This document shows positions 8,799-17,181 of a stretch of DNA of 57,159 bases, piece by piece (the first letter of the stretch is position 1; each line of letters starts with the position of its first letter). Under the pieces are notes generated by a model. It was not told where the DNA came from. It saw only the letters and a program-made list of their open reading frames with translations, and did no database searches. The DNA comes from Polyangiaceae bacterium UTPRO1. GTDB taxonomy: Bacteria > Desulfobacterota > Binatia > UTPRO1. A program made the position numbers and the translations under genes. The stretch lies in contig MWST01000044.1 of assembly GCA_002050235.1 (NCBI GenBank), forward strand, positions 1 to 57,159, in the 5' to 3' direction.

Positions 8799-10450
8799 TG
8801 AGCGAGAAGCGGCAGATCGCCCGGGCCGCCGGATTGGTCGGCGCGCTCACGGTCGTTTCGCGCGTGACCGGGCTCGTCCGTGACATCGTCGTCGGCTACC
8901 TCTTCGGCGCCGGGACGGGCGCCGACGCGTTCTTCGTCGCCTATCGCATCCCCAACCTGCTGCGCCGGCTGGTGGCGGAGGGGGCCGCCACCGCCGCCTT
9001 CATCCCGGTCTTCACCGGCTATCTGACGCGTGGTCCGCGGGCCGAAGCCGATCGGGTGGCGCGCGTGCTCCTGACCGTGATGGCGCTCGTGCTCGCAGCG
9101 GTCACGCTGCTCGGCATCGTCTTCGCCGGCCCCGTCACCGCGCTCTTCGCGCCCGGATTCGCCGCCGTGCCGGGCAAGCTCGAGCTCACGATCCGACTCA
9201 CCCGAGTGGTGTTTCCGTACATCTTCTGCGTCGGGATGGTCGCGGCGGCGATGGGGGTGCTGAACTCGCTTCGCGACTTCTGGGCGCCGGCGATGTCGCC
9301 GGTGGTCATGAACGTCGTGATGATCGTGGCGACGGTGGTCTTGGCGCCCTGGCTCGGAATCTACAGCCTCGCTGTGGCCGTTCTGCTGGGCGGCCTCGCA
9401 CAGATGGTGTCGCAGCTGCCGGCCCTGCGGCAGCAAGGAATTCCCGTGGCGCCCCTCTGGGTACCGCGCCACCCCGCGGTCAAGCGCGTCGGGGCTTTGA
9501 TGTTGCCGACCGTTCTCGGCTCTGCCGTGTACCAGTTCAACGTGCTGGTGAGCACGATGTTCGCGTCGCTCCTGCCCGCGGGCAGCGTCGCCTTCCTCTG
9601 GTACGCCGAGCGCCTGTTCGAGTTCCCGCTCGGCGTCTTCGCCGTAGCGCTCAGCACGGCGGCGCTGCCGAGCTTCGCGGCGCTCGCCAAGCGCGACCTG
9701 GCGATGTTCCGCGATACGGTCGGCTTCGCTCTCCGACTCGTGAACGTGATCGCGCTGCCCGCCGCGGTCGGACTCGCGCTCACCGCTGAGCCTCTGACGT
9801 CCGTGCTCTTCGTCCGCGGGCAGTTCACGCCCGCGGACGCCGCGGCGACGGCGATCGCCGTGCGCTGGTATTCCGTAGGCCTCTGGTCGGTCGCCTGCGT
9901 AAGGGTGCTGGTACCTGCCTTCTACGCGCTCGAGGACACGCGCACGCCGGTGGTGACCGCGATCGCCGCGTTCTTCGCCAACCTGCTCTTCGTGGTGCTC
10001 TTCATCGGCCCGCTGGAGTCGCCGCCCGACTCGTGGTTCGGTAGCGCCATGGCTGCGGTGACGCACGCGGTCGGCATCCTCGACCTGCGCCACGGCGGCT
10101 TGGCGCTGTCGACCTCCCTCGCCGCGACGGTGAACCTCGTGCTCCTCGCCGCCGTGCTCAGCCGGCGCACCGGGGGCTTTGCCTGGGGTCCTTGGCTGGG
10201 CTCGGTGGCGCGAACGACGCTCGCTGCGGCGGCGATGGTGCCGGTCGTGCGGGCGATCGTGGCTCGCGTCGAGTGGTTCGACGGCACGACGGCGCTCGGA
10301 GTCCGAGTCGTCTGGCTCCTGCTCGCGGTCGTTGCCGGTACGCTGACGTGCGCAGCGGCGTTGAACGTCGTCGGCGGCGCCGAGATCGCAGCGTTCCGCC
10401 GTGCGATAGTGGCGCGACTCGGCCGCCGGGTCGCGCCACGAGCATCATGA
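8798..10450 (+). CDS. murJ: Lipid II flippase MurJ
   Basis: MurJ moves lipid II across the inner membrane for peptidoglycan synthesis. The 550-residue protein is almost entirely membrane helices and carries the family's N-terminal segment (SRVTGLVRDIVVGYLFGAG, then ADAFFVAYRIPNLLRRL) and AFIPVFTGYL. It starts with ATG 38 nt past the divergent rpsT start codon. Its stop overlaps the convergent mazG end by 6 nt. The assignment is secure at the MurJ/MviN level. Confidence 0.95.
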   Translation: MSEKRQIARAAGLVGALTVVSRVTGLVRDIVVGYLFGAGTGADAFFVAYRIPNLLRRLVAEGAATAAFIPVFTGYLTRGPRAEADRVARVLLTVMALVLAAVTLLGIVFAGPVTALFAPGFAAVPGKLELTIRLTRVVFPYIFCVGMVAAAMGVLNSLRDFWAPAMSPVVMNVVMIVATVVLAPWLGIYSLAVAVLLGGLAQMVSQLPALRQQGIPVAPLWVPRHPAVKRVGALMLPTVLGSAVYQFNVLVSTMFASLLPAGSVAFLWYAERLFEFPLGVFAVALSTAALPSFAALAKRDLAMFRDTVGFALRLVNVIALPAAVGLALTAEPLTSVLFVRGQFTPADAAATAIAVRWYSVGLWSVACVRVLVPAFYALEDTRTPVVTAIAAFFANLLFVVLFIGPLESPPDSWFGSAMAAVTHAVGILDLRHGGLALSTSLAATVNLVLLAAVLSRRTGGFAWGPWLGSVARTTLAAAAMVPVVRAIVARVEWFDGTTALGVRVVWLLLAVVAGTLTCAAALNVVGGAEIAAFRRAIVARLGRRVAPRAS

Positions 10451-11248
10451 CGGGCGGCCCGGAACCCGCTCCGCGACCTTCTCGGCCTCCCAGAGCTCTT
10501 CGAGCTCGCTCTGCGAGACGGCGTGGATGTCGCGGCCGGCAGCGACGAGGGTGCGCTCCATGCCGCGAAAGCGCCGAGTAAAGCGCGCCAGCGCCTCCCG
10601 CAGGCTCGTCTCCGCGTTCTGGTCGGCGAGCCGGCCGACGTTGGCGAGTGCGAAGATGGCGTCACCGAGCTCGTGCGCAATGCGCGCCGGGTCGCCTGCG
10701 GCGAGCGCCTCCTCGAGCTCCGCGACCTCTTCGCGGACCTTCGCCATGGCGGCGCCCGGCGACGGCCAGTCGAAGCCGACGCGCGCCGCTTTCTCTCCGA
10801 TGCGGTGGGCGGCGTGGAGCGCGGGAAGTTCGGATGGCAGGCCGCTCAGGATCGACGTGTCGGCGCCGGTTCCCTTGCCGGCGCGCTCGGCGCTCTTGAT
10901 CCGCGACCAGTTGCGGAGCACCTCCGCCGTGTCGGCGGCTTTGACATCGCCGAAGACGTGGGGATGGCGGCGGACCATCTTCTCGATGACGCCGCCGATG
11001 ACGTCCTCGATCGTGAAACGACCGCGCTCTGCCGCCATTTCCGCTTGCATGACGATCTGCAGCAGCAGGTCGCCGAGCTCGTCGCGCAGATCGCTGGAAT
11101 CGTCGCGATCGAGCGCGTCGAGCGTTTCGTACGCTTCCTCGAGGAGGCAGCCGCGCAAGCTCTGCGGCGTCTGCTCGCGGTCCCACGGACACCCGTCGGG
11201 ACCGCGCAGGCGTCGCACGATCTCTGCCAGCTCGCGGAAGCGGCTCAT
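10445..11248 (-). CDS. mazG: Nucleoside triphosphate pyrophosphohydrolase MazG
   Basis: MazG hydrolyses (d)NTPs, and in E. coli also lowers ppGpp. The 267-residue product has both MazG repeats: the first with CPWDREQTPQSLRGCLLEE and the ELGDLLLQIVMQAEMA helix, the second with EEVAELEEAL and HELGDAIFALANVGR. Both retain the acidic metal-binding residues. ATG 11248 (MSRFRELAEIVRRL) is the natural start; the frame continues to a TTG at 11284 that coincides with a -35 box. It converges with murJ. Confidence 0.93.
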   Translation of the reverse strand: MSRFRELAEIVRRLRGPDGCPWDREQTPQSLRGCLLEEAYETLDALDRDDSSDLRDELGDLLLQIVMQAEMAAERGRFTIEDVIGGVIEKMVRRHPHVFGDVKAADTAEVLRNWSRIKSAERAGKGTGADTSILSGLPSELPALHAAHRIGEKAARVGFDWPSPGAAMAKVREEVAELEEALAAGDPARIAHELGDAIFALANVGRLADQNAETSLREALARFTRRFRGMERTLVAAGRDIHAVSQSELEELWEAEKVAERVPGRPS

Positions 11249-11255
11249 CCGCACC

Positions 11256-11284
11256 AGCGTTCCGGGGTCGATTGCAGTTGTCAA
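11256..11284 (-). promoter_or_regulatory. Putative mazG promoter
   Basis: Minus strand: a perfect -35 TTGACA (11279-11284), a 17-nt spacer, and a poor -10 AACGCT (11256-11261), 7 nt before the ATG. The -35 and the geometry match other promoters here, but the -10 sequence is weak. Confidence 0.4.
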
Positions 11285-11314
11285 CTCGCGGCGTCACTGT
11301 GATGCCTTCGCGGG

Positions 11315-11343
11315 TTGCCGGCGGTTCGAACCGCCGCTACGGT
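11315..11343 (+). promoter_or_regulatory. Putative grxC promoter with 18-bp palindrome
   Basis: -35 TTGCCG (11315-11320), a 17-nt spacer and -10 TACGGT (11338-11343), 7 nt before the grxC ATG. The spacer is filled by a perfect 18-bp palindrome, CGGCGGTTCGAACCGCCG (11319-11336), placed where a repressor or redox regulator could block RNA polymerase. Confidence 0.5.
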
Positions 11344-11350
11344 GCGCCCC

Positions 11351-11602
11351 ATGGCCAGGGTGACCGTGTACACGACGCCGTCATGTCCCTACTGCGTGCA
11401 AGCGAAGCGCCTGCTCGCAGAGCGCGGCATCCCGTATGACGAGGTGGACGTCGGCGGTGACCCGGTGCTGCGGGACGAGATGGTGGCGCGCGCCGGGGGG
11501 AAGCGGACGGTGCCGCAGATCTTCATCGACGGCGCGCACGTCGGCGGCTACGTCGAGCTGCGGGCGCTCGCGGACCGCGGCGGCCTCGCGGACCTCCCGT
11601 AG
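11351..11602 (+). CDS. grxC: Glutaredoxin 3-type protein
   Basis: This is a small thiol-disulfide oxidoreductase that uses glutathione. The 83-residue product has the dithiol active site CPYC (C12, C15), the TVPQIFI cis-proline loop and the GGYVELRAL C-terminal glutathione-binding helix. ATG 11351 gives a full-length glutaredoxin fold; no Shine-Dalgarno precedes it, and a promoter-like -10 lies 7 nt upstream. It converges on the GcvR-like gene. Confidence 0.94.
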   Translation: MARVTVYTTPSCPYCVQAKRLLAERGIPYDEVDVGGDPVLRDEMVARAGGKRTVPQIFIDGAHVGGYVELRALADRGGLADLP

Positions 11603-11650
11603 CGGCGCGACCGCTGTCGATCCGGTAGGGATCGCGCGGGCGCCTGCCGC

Positions 11651-12196
11651 TCAGCGGATGTCGGCGTCGAAGGCGACGTCGATCTGCAGGTCCTCGCCGA
11701 TCGCCTGCAAGCGCTTCCCGAGCGCGTCGGCGTCGACCTGCTCCGGGACGTCGAGATCCATGCGCATCGTATAGATCGGCGTCCCGCTCTCCGGCTCGGG
11801 GCGCGATTGCGTCGTCATGGCGGCGATCGTGACCGCGTGATCGGCGAGACAGCGGGCGATCTTGGCGACGATGCCGGCACGGTCGACGCCGATGACCTGG
11901 AGGCCGTAGCGGCGGGCACGGGCGCGCGTCGCGTACGCGACCGGCTCGCCCTCGAGGGGGCGGAAGAACACCGTCAAGCGCTTCTCCCATTCGAGCCGCT
12001 TGCAGCCGGACGAGAGGCGCTGCTCGGCGTCGGGTCCGGTCGCCGACAACAGCAGGAGCACGGCGAACTCGCTTCCGAGGATGGTCATGCTCGAGTCTTC
12101 GAGGTTGCAGTCGCACTCGTAGATGAGCTCGGCTAGGTCGGCGACGATGCCGGGGCGGTCGCGGCCGATCGCGGAGAGCGCGTACCAGCTCTTCAT
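11651..12196 (-). CDS. GcvR-like double ACT-domain protein
   Basis: The 181-residue protein consists of two ACT domains (about residues 3-80 and 95-175; ALSAIGRDRPGIVADLAE and IGVDRAGIVAKIARCLADH). This is the architecture of GcvR, which in E. coli restrains GcvA at the glycine-cleavage operon. No gcvA-type gene is in the window, so a role in glycine control is only inferred; glyA at the window start is unlinked. It may be another amino-acid-binding regulator. A clear promoter precedes the ATG. Confidence 0.8.
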   Translation of the reverse strand: MKSWYALSAIGRDRPGIVADLAELIYECDCNLEDSSMTILGSEFAVLLLLSATGPDAEQRLSSGCKRLEWEKRLTVFFRPLEGEPVAYATRARARRYGLQVIGVDRAGIVAKIARCLADHAVTIAAMTTQSRPEPESGTPIYTMRMDLDVPEQVDADALGKRLQAIGEDLQIDVAFDADIR

Positions 12197-12202
12197 GCGA
12201 CG

Positions 12203-12231
12203 CGCATAGCCGCCGTGACGGTGGCGGTCAA
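12203..12231 (-). promoter_or_regulatory. Putative promoter of the GcvR-like gene
   Basis: Minus strand: -35 TTGACC (12226-12231), a 17-nt spacer, -10 TATGCG (12203-12208), then only 6 nt to the ATG at 12196. There is no Shine-Dalgarno, which is consistent with a leaderless transcript. Confidence 0.6.
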
Positions 12232-12336
12232 TTGCCGGCGCGCCGGAGGTTCCCGGGAGTCGGTGCGGCCGACCCCGCCTCGGCGGCCTCGGCGAGGAGC
12301 GACGCCGCGACGCGCTGCTCCCGGCGCCCGCGGCCG

Positions 12337-13143
12337 CTATCGTCGAGCGACGGCCAGCTCGAGTCCGCCGAGAAACGCCAGGATCGCGGTCGTGAAGAGG
12401 GCCGGCATCTCGATCGGCAGATTGTGGCCGGCGTCCGGAACCATGACGAGCCGCGAGCGCGACAGCCGTCGCGACAAGATGACCGAGCCGCCCGGGGGCG
12501 TCAGTTGATCGGCGAGGCCCTGCAATATCAAGGTGGGTGTCCGCAGCGCCGCGAGCTCGGCAGTGAAGTCGAAGGAGCCGAACGCACGCGCGGTCGCGGC
12601 GTAGGCCCGCGGATCGTTCTCGCGGATCTGCGCCGCGAACGCGCGGACGACCTCGGGATGGGCGGTGGCGAATGCGGGCCCGAAGCCGCGCGGATCGGGG
12701 TCGCGATCACTGGGCCCGAATCCCCGCTGCTCGATCGTGTCGGCGAGGCGGTTCCATGCCGCGCCAGCCTGCGGGCCGACCTCGCTCGACGTGCTCACCA
12801 GCACCAGCGAGGACGCGCGTTCCGGGTGGTCGAGGGCGAAGCGCTGCGCGACCACCCCGCCGCCGGAATGGCCGACGATGTGTGCCGACGGCTCGCCGAG
12901 CGCGTCGAGGAGCCCGGCCAGGTCGCGCGCGAAGAGGGAAGGAGAATACGGACCCGGGGGCTTCGCAGAGCTGCCGGCCCCCCGGAGATCCCAACGCAGG
13001 ACGCGATAGCGTCGCGCCAGCGCTTGGACGTGCGGCTCGTAGAACGCGAGGCGGCCGCCGAGGCCGTGCGTCAATACGACGAGCGGTCCGGTGTCGCCGC
13101 TGAGCTCGTAGTGCAGGCTGATCCCGTCGACGCTGGCGTCCAT
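12337..13143 (-). CDS. Alpha/beta-fold hydrolase
   Basis: This 268-residue alpha/beta hydrolase has the nucleophile elbow GHSGGG (S93), the catalytic Asp in GLADQ (D212) and the His in PDAGHN (H240). The HGLGG oxyanion loop is near residue 26. It resembles the 3-oxoadipate enol-lactonase/epoxide-hydrolase branch, but the substrate cannot be read from the sequence. No signal peptide is seen, so it is probably cytosolic. The frame extends upstream as a long shadow; ATG 13143 is the start that fits the fold. It may be cotranscribed with the small unknown gene 47 nt upstream. Confidence 0.88.
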   Translation of the reverse strand: MDASVDGISLHYELSGDTGPLVVLTHGLGGRLAFYEPHVQALARRYRVLRWDLRGAGSSAKPPGPYSPSLFARDLAGLLDALGEPSAHIVGHSGGGVVAQRFALDHPERASSLVLVSTSSEVGPQAGAAWNRLADTIEQRGFGPSDRDPDPRGFGPAFATAHPEVVRAFAAQIRENDPRAYAATARAFGSFDFTAELAALRTPTLILQGLADQLTPPGGSVILSRRLSRSRLVMVPDAGHNLPIEMPALFTTAILAFLGGLELAVARR

Positions 13144-13190
13144 GGGCGTCGAGCCTTTAGCGCAGGCGACGCTTGCCGGGAAGCGCAGGG

Positions 13191-13601
13191 TCAACGCGAT
13201 CCGGTGGGCTTGATCGGGTGCTTGCCGGCGAGCAATCGCCTCCGGGCCGCAGGACTCCGGCTCGCCGCCGCGGCGCGCCAGCGCCAGGCGACGAGCGCGC
13301 GCCGCAGCGGCTCGGGCGCGATTCCTAGAGCCTCGCAGACGTTCACGTAGGAGAAGGGCCAGCGGCGATCGTTCGCGAGGATCCAACGTTCGGCTTCGCA
13401 GCGCGGCGCCGGAGCGGCGCCCATGCCGACGATACGGCGCTGGAAGACGACGATGGCGTCGCAGAGCACGGCCAGGAGGAGCCGACGCTCGGGCGCTGCG
13501 ACTTCGAGCGCCCGGGGCGCGGCGGTGAATTGTTCGGGTAGCAGCGGAAAAGCGTCGTTCCACGGTGTGATCCCGAATCGGAGCAAGGGCGCGTTCGCCA
13601 T
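13191..13601 (-). CDS. Conserved hypothetical protein, WPFSY motif
   Basis: I cannot assign a function. The 136-residue product has the segment ERRLLLAVLCDAIVVFQRR and then an AERWILANDRR helix followed by WPFSYVNVCEALGI (residues 81-94). This looks like a family I recall from many deltaproteobacterial genomes, where it reads as a short helical, possibly regulatory protein. The C-terminus is Arg/Ala-rich. ATG 13601 is set by a strong GAGGAGG Shine-Dalgarno. A small inverted repeat (13610-13625) overlaps that site. Confidence 0.72.
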   Translation of the reverse strand: MANAPLLRFGITPWNDAFPLLPEQFTAAPRALEVAAPERRLLLAVLCDAIVVFQRRIVGMGAAPAPRCEAERWILANDRRWPFSYVNVCEALGIAPEPLRRALVAWRWRAAAASRSPAARRRLLAGKHPIKPTGSR

Positions 13602-13609
13602 GACATCCT

Positions 13610-13625
13610 CCTCTCTGTAGAGAGG
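13610..13625 (-). promoter_or_regulatory. Inverted repeat overlapping a Shine-Dalgarno
   Basis: On the minus strand the RNA reads CCTCTCTACAGAGAGG followed directly by AGG, so the 3' arm of a 6-bp hairpin (loop 4) runs into the GAGGAGG ribosome site of the downstream gene. It could mask the site or be a protein-binding dyad. Confidence 0.4.
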
Positions 13626-13674
13626 TACGACCGAGCGCGGCGAAAAGTTTCCCGCCGTCGCCTACCGCGGCGCG

Positions 13675-14793
13675 TCAGGCGGACGAGCGCACGCCCAGGA
13701 AGACGAGGGCGCCGGCGAACACGTAGGTGCCGATCGCCGCCATCCATAGAAACCAGTCGAGGTGGCCGGCGAGCGTCATCGCCAGGAGCAGGTAGGCGAA
13801 CTCGCGGCTGGCGAAGGACTCGAAGAGCGCGCGCTGTGCCGGGTTCGGCGGTCGCCGGAGAACGCACCAGTAGACGGCCGCCATCGCCAGGAGCACGCCG
13901 ACGAGTAGCGCAACGCCGAGCACCGCCATGATCCGCTCGCCGCTGCGGTGGTAGAGACCGGCGGCGATGCCGCCGAACAGGAAGAGATGCACCAAATTGT
14001 CGCCGAGGAGGTCGAACTTGGCGCCGAAGGCGCTCTCGCGGTAGGTGAGCCGCGCGATCTCCCCGTCGCAGCCGTCGACGATCGTCGACAGCAGGAAGGC
14101 GATCGCGCCGACCGCGGCCGCCGCCGGGGTTCCGTACGCGAAGCAGAGGCCACCGGCGATGCCGAGCGCGATCGACGAGCTCGTGACGGTGTTCGGCGTG
14201 ACGCCGGTCGGCAGCAGGACGCGGGTCAAGAGGCGCGACAGGCGGCGGTCGACGAGCCGGGTGAACCAGCCGTCACCGCTGCGGCCGAGGTGTGCGAAGA
14301 GCGCGCGCTCGGCGGCGGCGCGCCCCGCGGCGCTGCCGGCGTCGACGAGGAGCGCACCGGGAGGCGGCGTCCAGGGGGCCAGGTCGGGCGGGGGCGGCAG
14401 GCCGGGTCGGGCCCGAGCATCGAGGAGAGCCTCATGCCTCCGGTCGGCGCGCCAGAGGACGCCGCGCGGTGCGGCGCAAGGCCGGAGCGAGGATTCGGCC
14501 GCGAGCGCCGCGACCGTTGCCGGCGCCGCCACGGTCGTCGCTGCGGTGACGACGAGCGGATCGCCTGACCTTTCGAGCCATGGTCCGAGCGGCTGATTCC
14601 ACTGCACGCCGATCGCCGGCAGCCGCAAGGGGGCGTCGGGCGGCGGTCCGAGCAGCAGCAGCCGCGCCGCGCCCGCGCGGGCGAAGGCGAAGGCGGCGCG
14701 TTCGACGAGGCTCATGCCGCCGACGACGCGCTCGGCGCCGGGGCCGGCGACGATGATCCCGTCGAAGGGTCGCGCTGCGACCCCGTCACTCAC
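13675..14793 (-). CDS. CDP-alcohol phosphatidyltransferase with N-terminal nucleotidyltransferase-like domain
   Basis: The C-terminal half (residues 170-372) is a membrane CDP-alcohol phosphatidyltransferase with a complete catalytic motif: D240, D243-G244, A247-R248, G257, D261, D265. It would transfer a phospho-alcohol from a CDP-alcohol to an acceptor alcohol. The first 160 residues resemble a worn nucleotidyltransferase (GMSLVERAAFAFARAGA) without a clear nucleotide-binding signature. The layout recalls bifunctional inositol-phosphate cytidylyltransferase/DIPP synthases. The GTG start overlaps the oxidoreductase gene by 8 nt; it is the last gene of a six-gene overlapping operon. Substrates are unknown. 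Confidence 0.85.
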   Translation of the reverse strand: MSDGVAARPFDGIIVAGPGAERVVGGMSLVERAAFAFARAGAARLLLLGPPPDAPLRLPAIGVQWNQPLGPWLERSGDPLVVTAATTVAAPATVAALAAESSLRPCAAPRGVLWRADRRHEALLDARARPGLPPPPDLAPWTPPPGALLVDAGSAAGRAAAERALFAHLGRSGDGWFTRLVDRRLSRLLTRVLLPTGVTPNTVTSSSIALGIAGGLCFAYGTPAAAAVGAIAFLLSTIVDGCDGEIARLTYRESAFGAKFDLLGDNLVHLFLFGGIAAGLYHRSGERIMAVLGVALLVGVLLAMAAVYWCVLRRPPNPAQRALFESFASREFAYLLLAMTLAGHLDWFLWMAAIGTYVFAGALVFLGVRSSA

Positions 14794-15862
14794 CGGAGGC
14801 GGGATCGGCTGCCGCCGGAGCCGGCGGCTCCACGAGCGCCAGCCGGGCGCCGCCGGCCGCGCTCGACTGGTAGCCGCGTTCGAGCAGGCGGCAGCACGCT
14901 TCGGCCTCGCGGAGATTGTCGCCGCGCACTGTCGGGTCGTGCAGCTCGGCGTGGAAGTCGTCGAGCATCGCCGCGAACCAGTCGGGGTGGTAGGAGCCGG
15001 CCGAGAGCGGCTGCGCGAAGCGCGTCTCGACGGGGGCGCGGTCGGCGATCGTAGTGACGAGCGTGTCGTCGGCGATCGTCAAGGTTCCGCTGCTGCCGGC
15101 GACGGTGCCGGAGTTGCGGCGCGCGTCGCCGGCCCAGGTGAGGAAGATCTCGGCGCGTGCGTGCGGGAACTCGATCGTGCATTCCGCGGTGTCCTCGACC
15201 CCGGCCGTCGTGAACTTGCGCTGCGAGGTCACGGCCGAGATCGCGACCGGCTCCGCATCGACGAGGTGGCGGGCGAGGTAGAACGCGTGCCAGCCGTGGT
15301 CGACGAGGATGCCGCCGCCGGCGGCTGCGGGATCGAGGCGCCAGGTGCTCGCGCCGCCGGCGTCGCTCGGCGGGGCGGTGCGGATCGTCTCGAGGCGGAC
15401 GTGCGATACCGCGCCGAGATCGCCGCGGCGCAGCGTCCGTTTCGCGGTGCGTATGATCGGTGCGTACTTCCAGTTGTGGGTCGTGAACACGACCGCGCGC
15501 GCGGCGCTCGCCGCGCTGCGGATCCGGCGGAGCTCGTCCCATCTGGTCGTGAGCGGCTTCTCGCAGAGGACCGCGACGCGCTTGGCGAGCGCCGCCAGCA
15601 CGACCTCGGTGTGGCTCGCGGGCGGCGTCGCGACATCGACGAAGTCGAGGCGCTCGCGACGCAGGAGCTCGTCGACGATGGCGTAGCGGCGCGCCGTCGG
15701 CAGGAGCTCGGCGGCGAGCCCCAGCCGCGCCTCGCTCGGGTCGCAGACGGCGACGATGTCGAAGAGCTTGTGCTGGCGCCAGGCGGGGAGGTGGCCCTCC
15801 ACCGCCACGTTCCCGAATCCGACGATTGCCCCGCGCAGAGAGCGCGGCCGCCGTGTGGTCAC
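14786..15862 (-). CDS. Gfo/Idh/MocA-family oxidoreductase
   Basis: This is an NAD(P)-dependent sugar/polyol dehydrogenase-type protein of 358 residues. The N-terminal Rossmann fold shows VGFGNVAVEGHLP, DVATPPASH and the EKPL motif with the catalytic-type lysine; the C-terminal alpha/beta domain has GGGILVDHGWHAFYL, giving the D-H-H-type active site. Relatives act on inositols, amino sugars and other polyols. GTG start, 4-nt overlap with the aminotransferase gene. A natural job here is oxidising a hydroxyl to the ketone that the neighbouring aminotransferase converts to an amine; this is inference from context. Confidence 0.88.
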   Translation of the reverse strand: MTTRRPRSLRGAIVGFGNVAVEGHLPAWRQHKLFDIVAVCDPSEARLGLAAELLPTARRYAIVDELLRRERLDFVDVATPPASHTEVVLAALAKRVAVLCEKPLTTRWDELRRIRSAASAARAVVFTTHNWKYAPIIRTAKRTLRRGDLGAVSHVRLETIRTAPPSDAGGASTWRLDPAAAGGGILVDHGWHAFYLARHLVDAEPVAISAVTSQRKFTTAGVEDTAECTIEFPHARAEIFLTWAGDARRNSGTVAGSSGTLTIADDTLVTTIADRAPVETRFAQPLSAGSYHPDWFAAMLDDFHAELHDPTVRGDNLREAEACCRLLERGYQSSAAGGARLALVEPPAPAAADPASGE

Positions 15863-17181
15863 GACGCCGCGATCTCCTTGTCGGCCCGGGCAAACACCCG
15901 ATCCAGCACGTCGAGACCCTGGTCGGCCTGCTCGCGCGTGATCGTGAGCGGCGGATTGATGCGAATGCGCGGGAAGTAGCCCATCATCAAGAGGCCGTGC
16001 TGGAGCGCGTCGAGGAAGATCCGCTCGGTCGCAGCGCGGTCGAGGAGTTCGTTGCTGCTACGGTCGGCGACCAGGTCGACGCCGAGCATGAGCCCGACGC
16101 CGCGCACGGCGCCGATGAAGGCGTACTTCTCCTGCATGTCGCGCAGCCGATCCAGCATGTGCGCGCCGACGGCCGCGGCGTGCTCGACCAGGCCTTCGTC
16201 GACGATCGCCTCCAGCGTCGCCAGGGCGGCGCTCGCGGCGAGAGGATTGCCGCCGTAGCTGGAGGACGAGGCGCTCGCCCGCGAGAAGGGCTCGGCCTTG
16301 ACGACATCGTCGGACGAGATCACGCCGCTGATGGGGAAGCCGTTGCCCATGCCTTTGCCGACGGTCATGATGTCGGGGACGACGTCGGAGTGGTTGCATC
16401 CGAACCAGCGCCCCGTGCGCCCGAAGCCGGTGATCATCTCGTCGGCGATCAGCAGCGCACCGATCTCTCGGGCGATGCTTCGGATCGCGGGCAGGAAGTC
16501 CGGCGGCGGCACGACGTTGCCCGCCGTCCCCTGCATCGGCTCGATCACGATCGCCGCCACCGCTCCCGACGTGGTGCGCTTGATCGCCTGGCGGGCGAAG
16601 TCCGCGCAGGCGAGACCGCAGTCGGGGTAGCGGAGCTTGAACGGGCAGCGGGCGCAGTCGGCATACGGAACCGAGAAGCGCCCGCCGGGAAGCGGGCCCC
16701 AGCCGTGCTTGGACTCGTCGCCGATCAAGCCCATCACGCCCGCGGTCTTGCCGTGGAAGCCGCCCCAGAAGCCTACGAGCTCGTGCTTGCCGGTGTACGA
16801 CTTGGCGAGGCGGAACGCCGCTTCGACCGCCTCCGCGCCGCCGCTGAAGAGCTGCGTGCGGCCGAGCTTCCCGGGCGCGAGCTTGGCGATCAGCTTCAGG
16901 AGCCGCAGGCGATTCTCGGTGCTGAAGCTGCCGACCGAGATGCGGCGGAGCTGGGCCTCCACCTTGGCGATGTAGCCCGGGTGCGCATGGCCGAGGCTCG
17001 CTACCGCGACGCCGGCGAAGAAGTCGAGATAGGTATTGCCGTCGAGATCGGTGATGGTTGCACCGCGTCCGGAGGCGAGCGCGAGCTCGGACAGCAGCGC
17101 GATGCGCTGCTGTCCGGGGGCGATCACGGTTTGCTCCTCATTGAAGACGGCGCGCGATTTCGGGCCGGGTTTCCTATCCAT
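15859..17181 (-). CDS. Class III PLP aminotransferase
   Basis: This 440-residue fold-type I aminotransferase is of the GABA/acetylornithine class. It has the LFSGGAEAVEAAFRLAK phosphate loop, D247 in LLIADEMITGFGRTG, and the PLP lysine K276 in TVGKGMGNGFP. Residues 176-192 hold four cysteines spaced C-x2-C-x8-C-x3-C (CARC to CGLAC), a feature of one branch of this class, perhaps binding metal. It overlaps both neighbours (8 and 4 nt). The amino acceptor is unknown; the operon points to a ketone made by the Gfo/Idh enzyme. Confidence 0.9.
   Translation of the reverse strand: MDRKPGPKSRAVFNEEQTVIAPGQQRIALLSELALASGRGATITDLDGNTYLDFFAGVAVASLGHAHPGYIAKVEAQLRRISVGSFSTENRLRLLKLIAKLAPGKLGRTQLFSGGAEAVEAAFRLAKSYTGKHELVGFWGGFHGKTAGVMGLIGDESKHGWGPLPGGRFSVPYADCARCPFKLRYPDCGLACADFARQAIKRTTSGAVAAIVIEPMQGTAGNVVPPPDFLPAIRSIAREIGALLIADEMITGFGRTGRWFGCNHSDVVPDIMTVGKGMGNGFPISGVISSDDVVKAEPFSRASASSSSYGGNPLAASAALATLEAIVDEGLVEHAAAVGAHMLDRLRDMQEKYAFIGAVRGVGLMLGVDLVADRSSNELLDRAATERIFLDALQHGLLMMGYFPRIRINPPLTITREQADQGLDVLDRVFARADKEIAAS

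Noticed and set aside
11319..11336. GGTTCGAACC looked like a tRNA T-arm
   Set aside because: No acceptor, D-arm or anticodon stem surrounds it; the symmetry fits an operator better.
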